This document shows positions 15,997 through 24,646 of a DNA stretch of 64,000 bases, piece after piece; position 1 is the stretch's first letter, and every line of letters begins with the position of its first letter. The stretch covers positions 1 to 64,000 of the forward strand of contig PGXB01000014.1 in the NCBI GenBank assembly GCA_002838945.1, in the 5' to 3' direction. The position numbers were made by a program, and so were the translations under genes. The notes under the pieces were generated by a model that saw only the letters and a program-made list of their open reading frames with translations, was not told the origin of the DNA and did not search any database. The DNA comes from a candidate division Zixibacteria bacterium HGW-Zixibacteria-1. GTDB taxonomy: Bacteria; Zixibacteria; MSB-5A5; GN15; PGXB01.

Positions 15997-18900
15997 CTAT
16001 ATCCTTATGACTACTATATCCGCCTTAATACCATTTATGTTCCAGTTTTTTCCGCCATTTTCAGACGAAATCGAATCGACAAGCGCAATTTCATCAGCCA
16101 GCGTTTCTCCGCAAATAAATGCGTCATGCTTTCTTACTGCGGCCGCAAGAGGCTCTTCGGTCCTGACCATTATTTTAATACGATCGGTCACCTCAAATCC
16201 AGAAGACTTTCTCATGTTCTGGATTTTGTTGACGATCTCTCTGGCGAACCCTTCGTCGCGCAGAATATCGTCAATTTCTGTTTTGAGCGCAACTGTTATT
16301 CCATCGTCGCTTTCGACCGCAAAACCTTCTTTTTCCAGCTTCTCAATGTCAACTTCTTCTTTGGTCAATTGATACGAGGTTCCGTCAATAGTGATTTCAA
16401 GGCTCTCGGTCTTTATGAACTTTTCAAGGTCATCACTCGCCAGTCCGGTCACCCTGGTCGCGATCTGCTTCACCGCCGAGCCCAATCGCGGGCCGGCTTT
16501 GGCAAAATTGAGCTTGCCCTTATAAGAAACCACCGAGGAAATATCCGATAAGTCCTCTATCTCCTTGACATTCAACTCATCCTTTATTATCCGAAATTCC
16601 GTCTTAACCTTATCGAATTTACCGATTCCGGGAATATTCACCAGAACCCCGGCCAGCGGCTGCCTGACCTTGATATTGACCCGGTTGCGCGCGGCGCGTC
16701 CGATCGAGACGATTTTCTGGGCCAGAGCCATCGATTCCTCGAGCTCGGAATTGATAACGCCTTCATCAAAATCGGGGTAATCCTGCATGTGAACCGAGAT
16801 CCGTCCATCCTTCTTATTCGGCGCCGTAAGCTCCTGCCAGAGGAATTCAGACATAAACGGAGCTGCCGGGGCGATCAGCCTGGCCACACCGCACAGGATC
16901 TCGTAAAGAGTCAGATAGGCGCGCATTTTGGACGGATCATTCTCCGGAGCCCAGAACCGACGCCGGTTTAACCTGATATACCAGTTGGACAGGTCATCGA
17001 TAACAAAATCGGTAATCTGGCGGGTCGGCGGCGTAATGTCATAATTATCTAGCCGCTCGCCGACATTTTTGACAAGGGTGTTATAGCGCGATATGATCCA
17101 TTGATCGATCCGTTCGGGCGGGCCGGCAAACTGTCCCAGAAATTCCGAAACCGAATTAGACTCCTTATTGGCCCTTTCCGCGATATCATCGATATTGGAG
17201 TAGAGCGCAAAGAAGCTAAAGCTGTTTTTCAGCGTATCGAAAAACTTTCGGATGACCTCGTCAAGCTGCTTCTCGTCGAATTTCTTGGCCAGCCAGGGAT
17301 TGGAACCATTGATGAACAGCCAGCGCAGCGGATCGGCCCCGTATTGCGAGAAAATATACAGAGGATCGACCACATTGCCCTTACTTTTCGACATCTTCTT
17401 GCCTTCCTTGTCAAGGACATGCGAATGGACAAGGACATTCCGGAACGGCTCTTTGTCGAAAAGCATGGTCGAGATGGCCAGGAGTGTGTAGAACCAGCCA
17501 CGGGTCTGATCGATCGCCTCGGAGATAAACTCACACGGGTACTTTATTTCGAAAACATCCTTATTCTCAAAGGGATAATGCCACTGGGCATAAGGCATCG
17601 ACCCGGAATCGAACCAGGTGTCGATAACTTCCGGCACGCGTGTCATGGCGCCGCCGCATTTCTCGCACTTAAGCTTGATGGCGTCAATACCCGGCTTATG
17701 AACGTCGATAGTATCCGGCACGTCGATACCGTCCCGGCGAATCTGTTCGAGTGAACCGACCGCTGTCATATGGCCGCATGACTCATTGTCGCAGATCCAA
17801 ATCGGAAGCGGCGTGCCCCAGAAACGTTCGCGCGAAAGGGCCCAATCGACATTGTTTTCCAGCCATTCCAGCATCCGGCCGGTGCGGATTTCATCCGGAT
17901 ACCAGTGGATGGCGTTGCTATTTTTAAGAAGCTGTTCCTTAAACTGAGTCGTCCGGATATACCAGCTGTGCCGGGTGATATAGATCAAGGGCGAATCACA
18001 GCGCCAGCAGAACGGGTAGTTGTGAACATACTCTGCCACCTTAAACAGCTTGCCCTCAGTCTTCAAATCTTCAATTATAAACGGGTCGGCCTTTTTGATA
18101 AACTTCCCTTCATACTTACCTGAACCGGGTACAAAATGGCCGTTGGGGGCGACCGCCTGAAGAACCGGAAGGCCATATTTTTGACCGATTTCGTAGTCAT
18201 CGGCGCCGTATCCCGGCGCGATATGGACAATTCCGGTGCCGTCTTCGAGCGTCACGAAATCGCCGTTGATGACATAAAAGGCCTTGTCCGACATATCCTT
18301 AAATGTGTCGAACAACGGAATGTATTTTTTATTCGCGAAATTTGAGCCCCGCTTCCTCTCCAAAACCTCATATTCATCATGCAGGGTTGAGGGGGCCAGA
18401 GCCTCGGCCAGGACCAGCTTCTCACCCTTATAATTCACCAGTACATAGTTGGCGTTTGGGTGCATACATAGGGCGGCATTTGACGGCAACGTCCATGGCG
18501 TCGTGGTCCAGACAAGGAAGTAATAATCTTCATCGACTGCTTTGACTTTGACAAACACCGAAGGGTCGGCCACTTCGGCATAACCCTGGGCAACCTCATG
18601 GCTCGACAGACCGGTCTCGCAGCTCGGGCAGAACGGCACTGTCTTATATCCCTTGTATATCAAATCCCGGTCGAAATAGTTCTTCAAAATCCACCAGACT
18701 GTCTCGACATAATTATCGGCCAGGGTGATGTAAGCGTTATCCAGATCGAGCCAGTAACCCATCTTGCGCGTAAGTGTGTTCCAGTCATCAATATACTTGA
18801 ACACCGATTCTTTACACTGCTGCGTGAATTTATCGATACCATATTTGAAAATATCCGATTTGTTTTCGAATCCGAGCCGTTTCTGGACCTCGATTTCGAC

Positions 18901-19173
18901 CGGCAGGCCGTGTGTGTCCCATCCGCCCTTGCGGTCCACCCGGAAGCCTTTCATCGACTTATAGCGGCAGACCATGTCCTTGATGGTTCGTGACAGGACA
19001 TGATGAATCCCCGGTTTGCCATTGGCGGTCGGCGGGCCTTCATAGAAGACAAAATGCGGGCGGTCCTGAACCGCTTCCATCGACTTCTCGAACACCTTGT
19101 TATCTTCCCAGAATTTGAGAATTTTGGCTTCTGCATCGGGAATTTTGAACTCATTTAACTGGTCGAATTTCAT
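15997..19173 (-). CDS. ileS: Isoleucyl-tRNA synthetase, long (type 2) form
   Basis: The 1058-residue class Ia synthetase has the HIGH-like motif as G-I-H-H near residues 55-58 and K-M-S-K-S at 593-597, with a CP1 editing domain between. It has the extended C-terminal domain of the eukaryote-like group. Bacterial type 1 enzymes are about 930 residues, so length and the G-L-S-S-H-E-V-A-Q-G-Y segment point to type 2. That group is known for intrinsic mupirocin tolerance; whether this protein shows it is an inference. No T-box leader is visible upstream. The downstream order DksA-like, lspA is common. Confidence 0.95.
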   Translation of the reverse strand: MKFDQLNEFKIPDAEAKILKFWEDNKVFEKSMEAVQDRPHFVFYEGPPTANGKPGIHHVLSRTIKDMVCRYKSMKGFRVDRKGGWDTHGLPVEIEVQKRLGFENKSDIFKYGIDKFTQQCKESVFKYIDDWNTLTRKMGYWLDLDNAYITLADNYVETVWWILKNYFDRDLIYKGYKTVPFCPSCETGLSSHEVAQGYAEVADPSVFVKVKAVDEDYYFLVWTTTPWTLPSNAALCMHPNANYVLVNYKGEKLVLAEALAPSTLHDEYEVLERKRGSNFANKKYIPLFDTFKDMSDKAFYVINGDFVTLEDGTGIVHIAPGYGADDYEIGQKYGLPVLQAVAPNGHFVPGSGKYEGKFIKKADPFIIEDLKTEGKLFKVAEYVHNYPFCWRCDSPLIYITRHSWYIRTTQFKEQLLKNSNAIHWYPDEIRTGRMLEWLENNVDWALSRERFWGTPLPIWICDNESCGHMTAVGSLEQIRRDGIDVPDTIDVHKPGIDAIKLKCEKCGGAMTRVPEVIDTWFDSGSMPYAQWHYPFENKDVFEIKYPCEFISEAIDQTRGWFYTLLAISTMLFDKEPFRNVLVHSHVLDKEGKKMSKSKGNVVDPLYIFSQYGADPLRWLFINGSNPWLAKKFDEKQLDEVIRKFFDTLKNSFSFFALYSNIDDIAERANKESNSVSEFLGQFAGPPERIDQWIISRYNTLVKNVGERLDNYDITPPTRQITDFVIDDLSNWYIRLNRRRFWAPENDPSKMRAYLTLYEILCGVARLIAPAAPFMSEFLWQELTAPNKKDGRISVHMQDYPDFDEGVINSELEESMALAQKIVSIGRAARNRVNIKVRQPLAGVLVNIPGIGKFDKVKTEFRIIKDELNVKEIEDLSDISSVVSYKGKLNFAKAGPRLGSAVKQIATRVTGLASDDLEKFIKTESLEITIDGTSYQLTKEEVDIEKLEKEGFAVESDDGITVALKTEIDDILRDEGFAREIVNKIQNMRKSSGFEVTDRIKIMVRTEEPLAAAVRKHDAFICGETLADEIALVDSISSENGGKNWNINGIKADIVVIRI

Positions 19174-19575
19174 AAGCTTACATCTATACGTTAAGTTTTT
19201 TCAAAAAAATGATTTTCTATAACCTGATAAATTAAGCCAACGAAAGAGTAAAGTAAAGTGAAATATTCCCCGAATGTGGATTATTTGTGGAGAAATCATA
19301 AGGCAATATCGTTATTCGAAATCATATTCGATTTAAGGGTAGGGAAGGAGTCTCCGGACTCCTGCCATTTTGTTAGTTGCCATCCCTATAAATGATCGGC
19401 GGGTTCTCAAACCCGCCGCAGTCGATCTTTTTCTGGACCAGCCGAGCACAAAATTATTATCACTGGAAAAGTCGGTAGGTCGGCGTTCCGAGCGCATGAG
19501 CCTTGGCGAATAAACGAGAAACCCGGACATTTGTTGGATCATAATCTTGTCGGGTTTCTCATTCGTCCGATGACT
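19174..19575. other. Intergenic region with hairpin repeats
   Basis: The 400 bases upstream of ileS hold a GGAGTCTCCGGACTCC palindrome near 19349, a CGGCGGGTT / AACCCGCCG hairpin near 19393-19413 and copy 1 of the AAACCCGACA repeat (19476-19560). An open frame across 19333-19542 consists mostly of repeat and is rejected. I see no riboswitch. Confidence 0.55.
19476..19560. repeat. Long-hairpin repeat with AAACCCG arms, copy 1
   Basis: The left part (TAGGTCGGCGTTCCGAGCGC at 19476 onward) matches 24444 onward closely. The arm GAGAAACCCG(G)ACA at 19516-19529 pairs with TGTCGGGTTTCTC at 19548-19560. The loop differs completely between the two copies, so only arms and left flank are conserved. Confidence 0.65.
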
Positions 19576-20259
19576 CTATTCCGAGCTTGAATTACTAGCT
19601 TTCCTTATTCGTCGATAAGAATTCAAATCGTGCAAATCTATACTCTTTATCTTAATAAGCCTATTCCATAACCAATACTTATGACCCATCCCTACGACGA
19701 TAAGAATTCTCTTTTCTGTATTTCGGTCAATTACTTGATTGATCTTTTTCAGAAAATACTCATTCCCCGAAATATAATATTCATGGAGTTTGGGAAAATA
19801 ATGCTTGATGGTCATATCCAGAGCCTCATTCATTGAGTGGAATTCCGACAATTGCGAATTCTCTATGCATTCAGGATAAATCATCTGCTCACGCCAAAAA
19901 CCGCCCAAATAATTAGTGTATTTATCAATGAATTCCCAGATTGCTCTGGACTTGTCATCGGTCAATATTTCATCTATAATAGCCGCCTTTGCCCTCTCTC
20001 TGGCCAAGCCTTCTTCTGTAGGCGGCTGTATCGGGACAATAGTAATTCTTGAATCCTTCGCAAGTGGAATGATCACATCCCGTTGTTCCGGTTTGGAATC
20101 ACAGGTTGTGTAGCCCTCGAGTTGCTCCGGTGACAACTCCGCACAGATTATATCCGGTTCAATTTCCAGCACTATGCTCTTTAATCTGGTGTGGTATTCC
20201 GGATATTCTATACCGGAAAGATGACGGGTTCCCAATATAATGACAGTATTCTTTTTCAT
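19576..20259 (-). CDS. Putative TraB/ChaN/EreA-fold protein
   Basis: The 227-residue protein begins I-I-L-G-T-R-H-L-S-G and has C-A-E-L-S-P-E-Q-L-E-G near residue 40 and I-L-I-V-V-G-M-G-H-K-Y-W-L near 190. A G-T-x-H strand, an acidic glutamate after the next strand and a late V-G-x-G-H are the hallmarks of the TIKI/TraB/EreA-like superfamily (metal-dependent hydrolases, haem-binding ChaN, erythromycin esterase). Here the N-terminal histidine is present. No signal peptide is visible, so it is probably cytoplasmic. It is AT-rich and sits between repeats. Substrate unknown; family assignment is by motif only. Confidence 0.45.
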   Translation of the reverse strand: MKKNTVIILGTRHLSGIEYPEYHTRLKSIVLEIEPDIICAELSPEQLEGYTTCDSKPEQRDVIIPLAKDSRITIVPIQPPTEEGLARERAKAAIIDEILTDDKSRAIWEFIDKYTNYLGGFWREQMIYPECIENSQLSEFHSMNEALDMTIKHYFPKLHEYYISGNEYFLKKINQVIDRNTEKRILIVVGMGHKYWLWNRLIKIKSIDLHDLNSYRRIRKASNSSSE

Positions 20260-20376
20260 AATGGTCTGATCCGAGCAAATATAAATTGGATTTGTTTTAA
20301 CATTCTCAAATTAGATTATATTATTTGTTTTGTCAACATTTGTACATTTAGAGCATTCATTCTACCTCTAATTATA

Positions 20377-20400
20377 TAAAAAGGCCGCCTGACGGCGACC
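20377..20400 (-). terminator. Rho-independent terminator
   Basis: On the minus strand GGTCGCC and GGCGGCC form a 7-bp stem with a short loop, followed by a U run (A run at 20377-20382). It ends the thioredoxin/cysteine-rich-peptide transcript 40 bases past its last stop. Confidence 0.75.
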
Positions 20401-20439
20401 CTTACCCCGGCATATCTTTCCTTTAAGGTGGTAAATTAG

Positions 20440-20703
20440 TTAGTCGCAGTTGCCCTGCCAGTCGGAGTGACACCACTCCCACTGACAGCCGCAGCCAAGC
20501 TGGTCGTCGCAATGATAAACATAGTACGGCCAGTTCGGATTGGGGCATTTGGGTCCGGTATCACAACTGAATATATAATAAGACTGCGGCCCGAAGCAGG
20601 ATATAAGGCTGGCATTGGCATTGTCCGCGGTCACAATCGACAGCCCCGTACCCATAGCACAGGCCAATAAGAAAATCGATAGAACGCACAGAACTTTTTT
20701 CAT
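20440..20703 (-). CDS. Small exported cysteine-rich protein (8 Cys)
   Basis: I do not recognise this family. The 87-residue precursor starts at ATG 20703, preceded by a strong AAGGAGG. It has a Sec signal peptide with a likely cut after A-N-A at residue 31. The mature part of about 56 residues has eight cysteines (36, 47, 53, 65, 71, 73, 78, 86) and four tryptophans, a pattern expected of a small disulfide-knotted or metal-binding secreted protein. It lies 29 bases after an exported thioredoxin-like gene and shares its terminator, so the thioredoxin may oxidise or isomerise it, or be its redox partner. Possible roles include a bacteriocin-like peptide, a copper or haem binder or a surface adhesin; none can be chosen. 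Confidence 0.72.
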   Translation of the reverse strand: MKKVLCVLSIFLLACAMGTGLSIVTADNANASLISCFGPQSYYIFSCDTGPKCPNPNWPYYVYHCDDQLGCGCQWEWCHSDWQGNCD

Positions 20704-20732
20704 GTCAAACCTCCTTGTTCTTCTGCCGGGGA

Positions 20733-21302
20733 TCAAAAATATTCATTCAGAATACTCTCCGTAAATTCATAGCCGAAACCACCTGTGGCGAATTTCACGA
20801 TATTGTGCCCCTTGGTGCCGTCAACACCGATCATGGTCGGCATCCCCTGAATGTGCAGGGCATCCATCATGTCCGAAGTGACCGCATAAACCGGCAAGTC
20901 GGTCAACGGCGTAAATGCTTCCGGTTCCTGGCTTAGAATAATCACCCGATATTGCTTCTCCCCGATTATCTCCGACGTCCTGAAATATTCCATCAGATCA
21001 TGACATGGTTTGCACCCTTCGGCGACAAACGCAATAATGGCTTTCTGACCATCAAGAAGACTGCCGATATTGATCGCGTTCCCGTCATTATCGGCAATCT
21101 GCAGATCGGGAAACTGATCCCCGATTTCCAGATTGGTGCTGTTATGCATCTTATCCTGCGGGATTGTCTGGTTGCCCGAACCGGTCAGACCGGACCGGAC
21201 GGCGATAAACATCCCCAGATAAACGCCGGCGGCAATGGTAACGCAGATGATCGCCGCCTTGATTAAAAATGATTTGTAGTTGGTTGTTGCAGTACTGGCC
21301 AT
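20733..21302 (-). CDS. Membrane-anchored TlpA/AhpC-like thioredoxin
   Basis: The 189-residue protein has one transmembrane anchor (about 12-35), then a thioredoxin-fold domain with active site G-C97-K-P-C100 and a later cis-proline loop (I-Q-G-M-P-T). The region G-D-Q-F-P-D-L at 61-67 is the usual TlpA/redoxin opening. It should face the periplasm and act in thiol-disulfide exchange. It is the first gene of a two-gene transcript with the 8-cysteine peptide. A dockerin protease with cysteine-decorated calcium loops lies just upstream but behind its own terminator. Confidence 0.82.
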   Translation of the reverse strand: MASTATTNYKSFLIKAAIICVTIAAGVYLGMFIAVRSGLTGSGNQTIPQDKMHNSTNLEIGDQFPDLQIADNDGNAINIGSLLDGQKAIIAFVAEGCKPCHDLMEYFRTSEIIGEKQYRVIILSQEPEAFTPLTDLPVYAVTSDMMDALHIQGMPTMIGVDGTKGHNIVKFATGGFGYEFTESILNEYF

Positions 21303-21441
21303 AAAAACTCCCGCTAATTAAAGATCATTCAAAACCCGAATAATCGACAATTCGTTAATTTCCTGTGGCAAATCACGGTGGCAAAGTCAAACGGTGTACG
21401 AAAATATAATCATTATGCCGGCTTTGTAAAGAGGTAAGATT

Positions 21442-21469
21442 AAAAAAATCCCCGACCAGGTCGAGGATT
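21442..21469 (-). terminator. Rho-independent terminator of the protease gene
   Basis: On the minus strand AATCCTCGACC pairs with GGTCGGGGATT around a single-base loop region, followed by seven U. It lies 29 bases past the protease stop and separates that gene from the thioredoxin operon. Confidence 0.82.
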
Positions 21470-21497
21470 ATAAGTCATTTTTTGATAAGACGATAAA

Positions 21498-22889
21498 CTA
21501 CTGCATGGGGCCCGGCTCGGGGCCGTTCTTATACAGGAAATTAACCAGATGCGTCACATCGAGCAGGTTGCAGGACCCATCACAATTGACATCATCGCCC
21601 ATCTCGCAAGTCGGGGCCGGATCGCTCTTATATAGATATTTTATCAGGTAAGTCGCATCCAGAAGATTATAATTGCAGTTGCAGTCGGCATCGCCGGCGA
21701 TGCCGTCGTTTATCACCACCGTGAAATATTTCAAATACTTGACGAACGGGTCGGATGAATCCTCGACCCTGATACCGAAAGTGCATGATTTGGCCCGGGT
21801 CGGGAAACCGTGCAGAAGCCCGTCCGTCTCGAGCGTCAGGCCGTCGGGAAGGAACCCGACCTGCCGGTAGAAACTGTACGGCGGGGTCCCTTCGGCCGCC
21901 GCAAACTGGAACTGGTATTCCCCGGGGGCGCACAGCTTGTCCCCCGCCGGAAGGAGCTTGTCGGTCGTGAAAGCCACATTATCGATATCGAGCAGAGCCG
22001 CGGCGGTGCCGAAATTGCAGGAGCCATACTTGATCCAGAAATAACCGTCATCACCCCAGTTGGCCCCCCAGCTGTTCTTGACACGCCAGGCGCCCACACC
22101 GCCGCACATATTGTCATCCCAGCCGACAATCAGTACGGCATGATTGACCCCCGCCGAGTCATCGGCATGATCGTAACATCCCTGGTCATACCAGTTGAAA
22201 TTATCATACACGAAAAAGGCCACCGCCACCGGCGCGGTCATGACCGCCGTCTTGATGGCGCTGACATTATTGGGAATCGCGGTCCATGAGTTGCAGGTGG
22301 CATAGACGGGGTACTGACCCTCGGTGCATGGCACCTGATCATTGGCCGCATACGGCATGTATGCTTCCAGTATCGAACCATAGTCGCGGAAATGCGTGTA
22401 GGCGTAGTCCATCCATCCGCCGCTGCATCCCCAGCCGCCGGACACGCACGACAAAATCTGCTGTTCGGAGAGATCGACATCGACCTGCCGCTGAATTTTG
22501 TAAATTGCCTCAAGGGCGCCGACCGCGGCAAAAATCCAGCAGGAACCGCAGCCGCCCTGGTTGCGAACGCCGGTCACCTTGCCCGAATCTTCCCAGTTGA
22601 ACGTTGACGGGAGATCTTCGACCGCAAGCTTCAATGAGCCCGGCTTCAGATGCGCGCTCCAGATCTCTTCCCAGTTATCGGGCAATTTCAGGCCGGCCAT
22701 GTTGCGTCGCTGTTCGGGGGTGTAGTCGGTGATAACCGGATTTATAGCCGCCGTCCAGTAATAGCCGTCGGTATCGATTTCTTTTTGTATGGCTTGAAGT
22801 TCTTCCTGAAGGTTTTCAGCGGCGAAAGCCGGGCTGATTAACAACAAAGTCGTGAGGATAAACAGCGGCACCGAGATAAATTTATTCAT
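21498..22889 (-). CDS. Secreted papain-like (C1A) protease with dockerin pair
   Basis: The 463-residue precursor has a signal peptide ending at A-F-A-A (about 24), a short pro-region, and a C1A protease domain with oxyanion Q111, nucleophile C117 in G-C-G-S-C-W, H250 in V-N-H-A-V-L and N272 in K-N-S-W-G. An Ig-like putative domain (about 310-390) follows, then two dockerin calcium loops with D-x-D/N-x-N/D...L-L-D. Dockerins bind cohesins on scaffolds or the cell surface. Unusually, both loops carry extra cysteines (first loop at positions 4 and 6; second at 4 and 8), and a fifth sits in the linker, so the dockerin may be disulfide-stapled. All catalytic residues are present. It has its own terminator. 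Confidence 0.9.
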   Translation of the reverse strand: MNKFISVPLFILTTLLLISPAFAAENLQEELQAIQKEIDTDGYYWTAAINPVITDYTPEQRRNMAGLKLPDNWEEIWSAHLKPGSLKLAVEDLPSTFNWEDSGKVTGVRNQGGCGSCWIFAAVGALEAIYKIQRQVDVDLSEQQILSCVSGGWGCSGGWMDYAYTHFRDYGSILEAYMPYAANDQVPCTEGQYPVYATCNSWTAIPNNVSAIKTAVMTAPVAVAFFVYDNFNWYDQGCYDHADDSAGVNHAVLIVGWDDNMCGGVGAWRVKNSWGANWGDDGYFWIKYGSCNFGTAAALLDIDNVAFTTDKLLPAGDKLCAPGEYQFQFAAAEGTPPYSFYRQVGFLPDGLTLETDGLLHGFPTRAKSCTFGIRVEDSSDPFVKYLKYFTVVINDGIAGDADCNCNYNLLDATYLIKYLYKSDPAPTCEMGDDVNCDGSCNLLDVTHLVNFLYKNGPEPGPMQ

Positions 22890-23658
22890 AGCCCACCTTA
22901 AAAAAGGTTATGTTATATCTAACTTACTATTTTCCAGTCATTTATAATATAGCAATTATATCGGTTTCGTCAAGATTTTATCCACACCCGGCCCCCGGTC
23001 GCCCGTTCAATCCCTACCCGTCGTTGCGAGCGGAGAGATGCGCCGCAGGCGCAAATCGAAGCGTGGCAATCACGCCGCTTTGTCCGATAAAGCTGACCTG
23101 GAGATAGAAGCAACGTGATTGCCACGTCGCTCATCCTCGCCGAATGGCTCGGCTTCACTCCTCGCAACGACGAAAAACAGGATTACGTATGGCATTGCGT
23201 AGCAAATCACCATCAAATTACTATCGTTTTTGCAGCGTTTTTGGCGAAAATTTCCTTGTACTATATTTATTTTCATTCAATTACTCGAAATTGGGTTCGT
23301 TTTCCCATTTTTAAAGTTTCGACTTCATTTTGGTAGTGATTTTGGGCGCGAAAGCGCCTTTTGGCCTTTGGTCTGCTATATCACAACATTCTGCTTGATT
23401 AGTGGCTGGGATATGTGGGAATGACAGATGGTGCGGATCGGATAGTTCTGGCTTTTCAAAATATTGTGATCACATTCAAAGTACGCAGGGGCAGGGCAGT
23501 GCCCTGTCCGCGCATGATGAAGGCGGACAGCATTTTGTAGGTCAGGAGCCTTGCGCTCCTGACGATTTAAAAGGCTATTTCCATAATTGTCAGGACCGCA
23601 AGGGTCCTTATCTACTTTAATAAAGGGTTTTTTGAATGATGAAGCCGTCATGATAATG
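22890..23658. other. Intergenic region with repeats
   Basis: This 770-base gap holds an inverted-repeat element (23019-23172), a GGGCAGGGCA-TGCCCTGTCC hairpin near 23479-23500 and a GTCAGGAGC / GCTCCTGAC hairpin near 23541-23564. I find no gene with a ribosome site or recognisable product. Confidence 0.55.
23019..23172. repeat. MITE-like element with 12-bp terminal inverted repeats
   Basis: The element begins CGTCGTTGCGAG and ends CTCGCAACGACG, a perfect 12-bp inverted repeat. Internal arms GCGTGGCAATCACG and CGTGATTGCCACGTC also pair. CGTC-TTGCGAG...GGCAATC elements are widespread short mobile-looking repeats in bacterial genomes. It encodes no protein, so any movement would need a transposase from elsewhere. 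Confidence 0.7.
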
Positions 23659-24264
23659 TCAGGAGCCATGGTTGTCATCCCCGTCTTTATCAATTATGGC
23701 AGGAGACGTTGCATTAAGGTGGTCGCGCAACTGCAGGAGCTCAAGGAGGCGATAGGCGCGGAATATCTGGCGGTCAAGGCGCATCTCATAGTGCATGATG
23801 TCGCGGCTGTTTGAAGGAATGGAGCGGAGGCCGACCTGGTTGGCAAAGAAAGTTTCCCGATCTTCGGGCTGCTCATCCGGATCTTTATGATTGCTGTCGA
23901 GGAAACGCATAATCAGTCTTTTGGTTTCGAAATCGGAATCGATATCACGGATCTGGTCGTTGATTTTGGCGGTTTCGGCGATGACGGCGCGGCGGGAGCG
24001 CCAGAGGCAAAGGGCGATTTTACGAACGAGGTATTCCTGGAAGATGGTTTGCGGCTCGAGTTCGGCGTGGAGTTCTTCGAGGAGGGCCTCGAATTCGGCG
24101 GGGTCCTCTTTGAGGCGGGGGGCATCGATGAGGATATGGCGGGAATGGAGACCGTGTTTGACGGCGTTTCGGGCGGCGACGGCTTTACCCTGATCGGTTT
24201 TGGGCCCGGTGGATTTTTGGGCATTTTGCCGGTTGGCGGCGATTTGTTTTTTAGACGCAGACAT
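23659..24264 (-). CDS. Conserved protein with ANRxNAQKSTGPKT motif
   Basis: The 201-residue protein opens with A-A-N-R-Q-N-A-Q-K-S-T-G-P-K-T and N-A-V-K-H-G-L. This is a motif I recall from a large multi-copy family in Planctomycetes, Acidobacteria and candidate phyla that has no assigned function. The rest is helical and charged, with a possible coiled coil (about 60-125). No signal peptide or catalytic motif is visible. It sits between a MITE-like element and the long-hairpin repeat, which fits a gene that travels with repetitive DNA, though that is only an inference. Confidence 0.7.
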   Translation of the reverse strand: MSASKKQIAANRQNAQKSTGPKTDQGKAVAARNAVKHGLHSRHILIDAPRLKEDPAEFEALLEELHAELEPQTIFQEYLVRKIALCLWRSRRAVIAETAKINDQIRDIDSDFETKRLIMRFLDSNHKDPDEQPEDRETFFANQVGLRSIPSNSRDIMHYEMRLDRQIFRAYRLLELLQLRDHLNATSPAIIDKDGDDNHGS

Positions 24265-24646
24265 AGCTATATCCTTTTTGAAAAGAAAAGGTCCTCTATA
24301 AGAGCTCCCGGTGACCCGATTAACAGCGAATTGATGCGGTTTTTGTAATTAATTTAAATAAAGGGTTAAGTTTTGTATTCACGAGACATGGTTTAAGAAA
24401 CCCGGAGCGGAGCTCCGGACCACGTCGGGCCAAATATTAATGATAGGTCGGTGTTCCGAGCGTATGAGCGCCAGCGAATAGGCGAGAAACCCGACATGAT
24501 GAGAAGAATTAATTGGTGATGTATGAATTGAACAATGTTGCATAATCGTCGGGTTTCACAATCGTCTTTTGGCTCATACGGAACCAGATCTACTTGGCTT
24601 TTTGGGGATATTTATATGTTATGTTTTTAAGGGTGATCAAAATTTA
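24265..24646. other. Intergenic region with long-hairpin repeat
   Basis: Apart from the repeat at 24444-24585 and the palindrome CGGAGCGGAGCTCCGG near 24402, I see nothing gene-like here. Confidence 0.5.
24444..24585. repeat. Long-hairpin repeat with AAACCCG arms, copy 2
   Basis: TAGGTCGGTGTTCCGAGCGT at 24444 onward matches copy 1 at 19476. GAAACCCGACA pairs with CGTCGGGTTTC, and the outer GTTCCG-(AGC)-GTATGAGC pairs with GGCTCATACGGAAC at the right end. The result is a long interrupted hairpin with an unpaired loop of about 50 bases. Confidence 0.65.

Noticed and set aside
19174-19320. Possible T-box leader for ileS
   Set aside because: No T-box sequence, specifier loop or antiterminator is visible upstream of the start.
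19333-19542. 69-codon open frame upstream of ileS
   Set aside because: It is made almost entirely of dispersed hairpin repeats.
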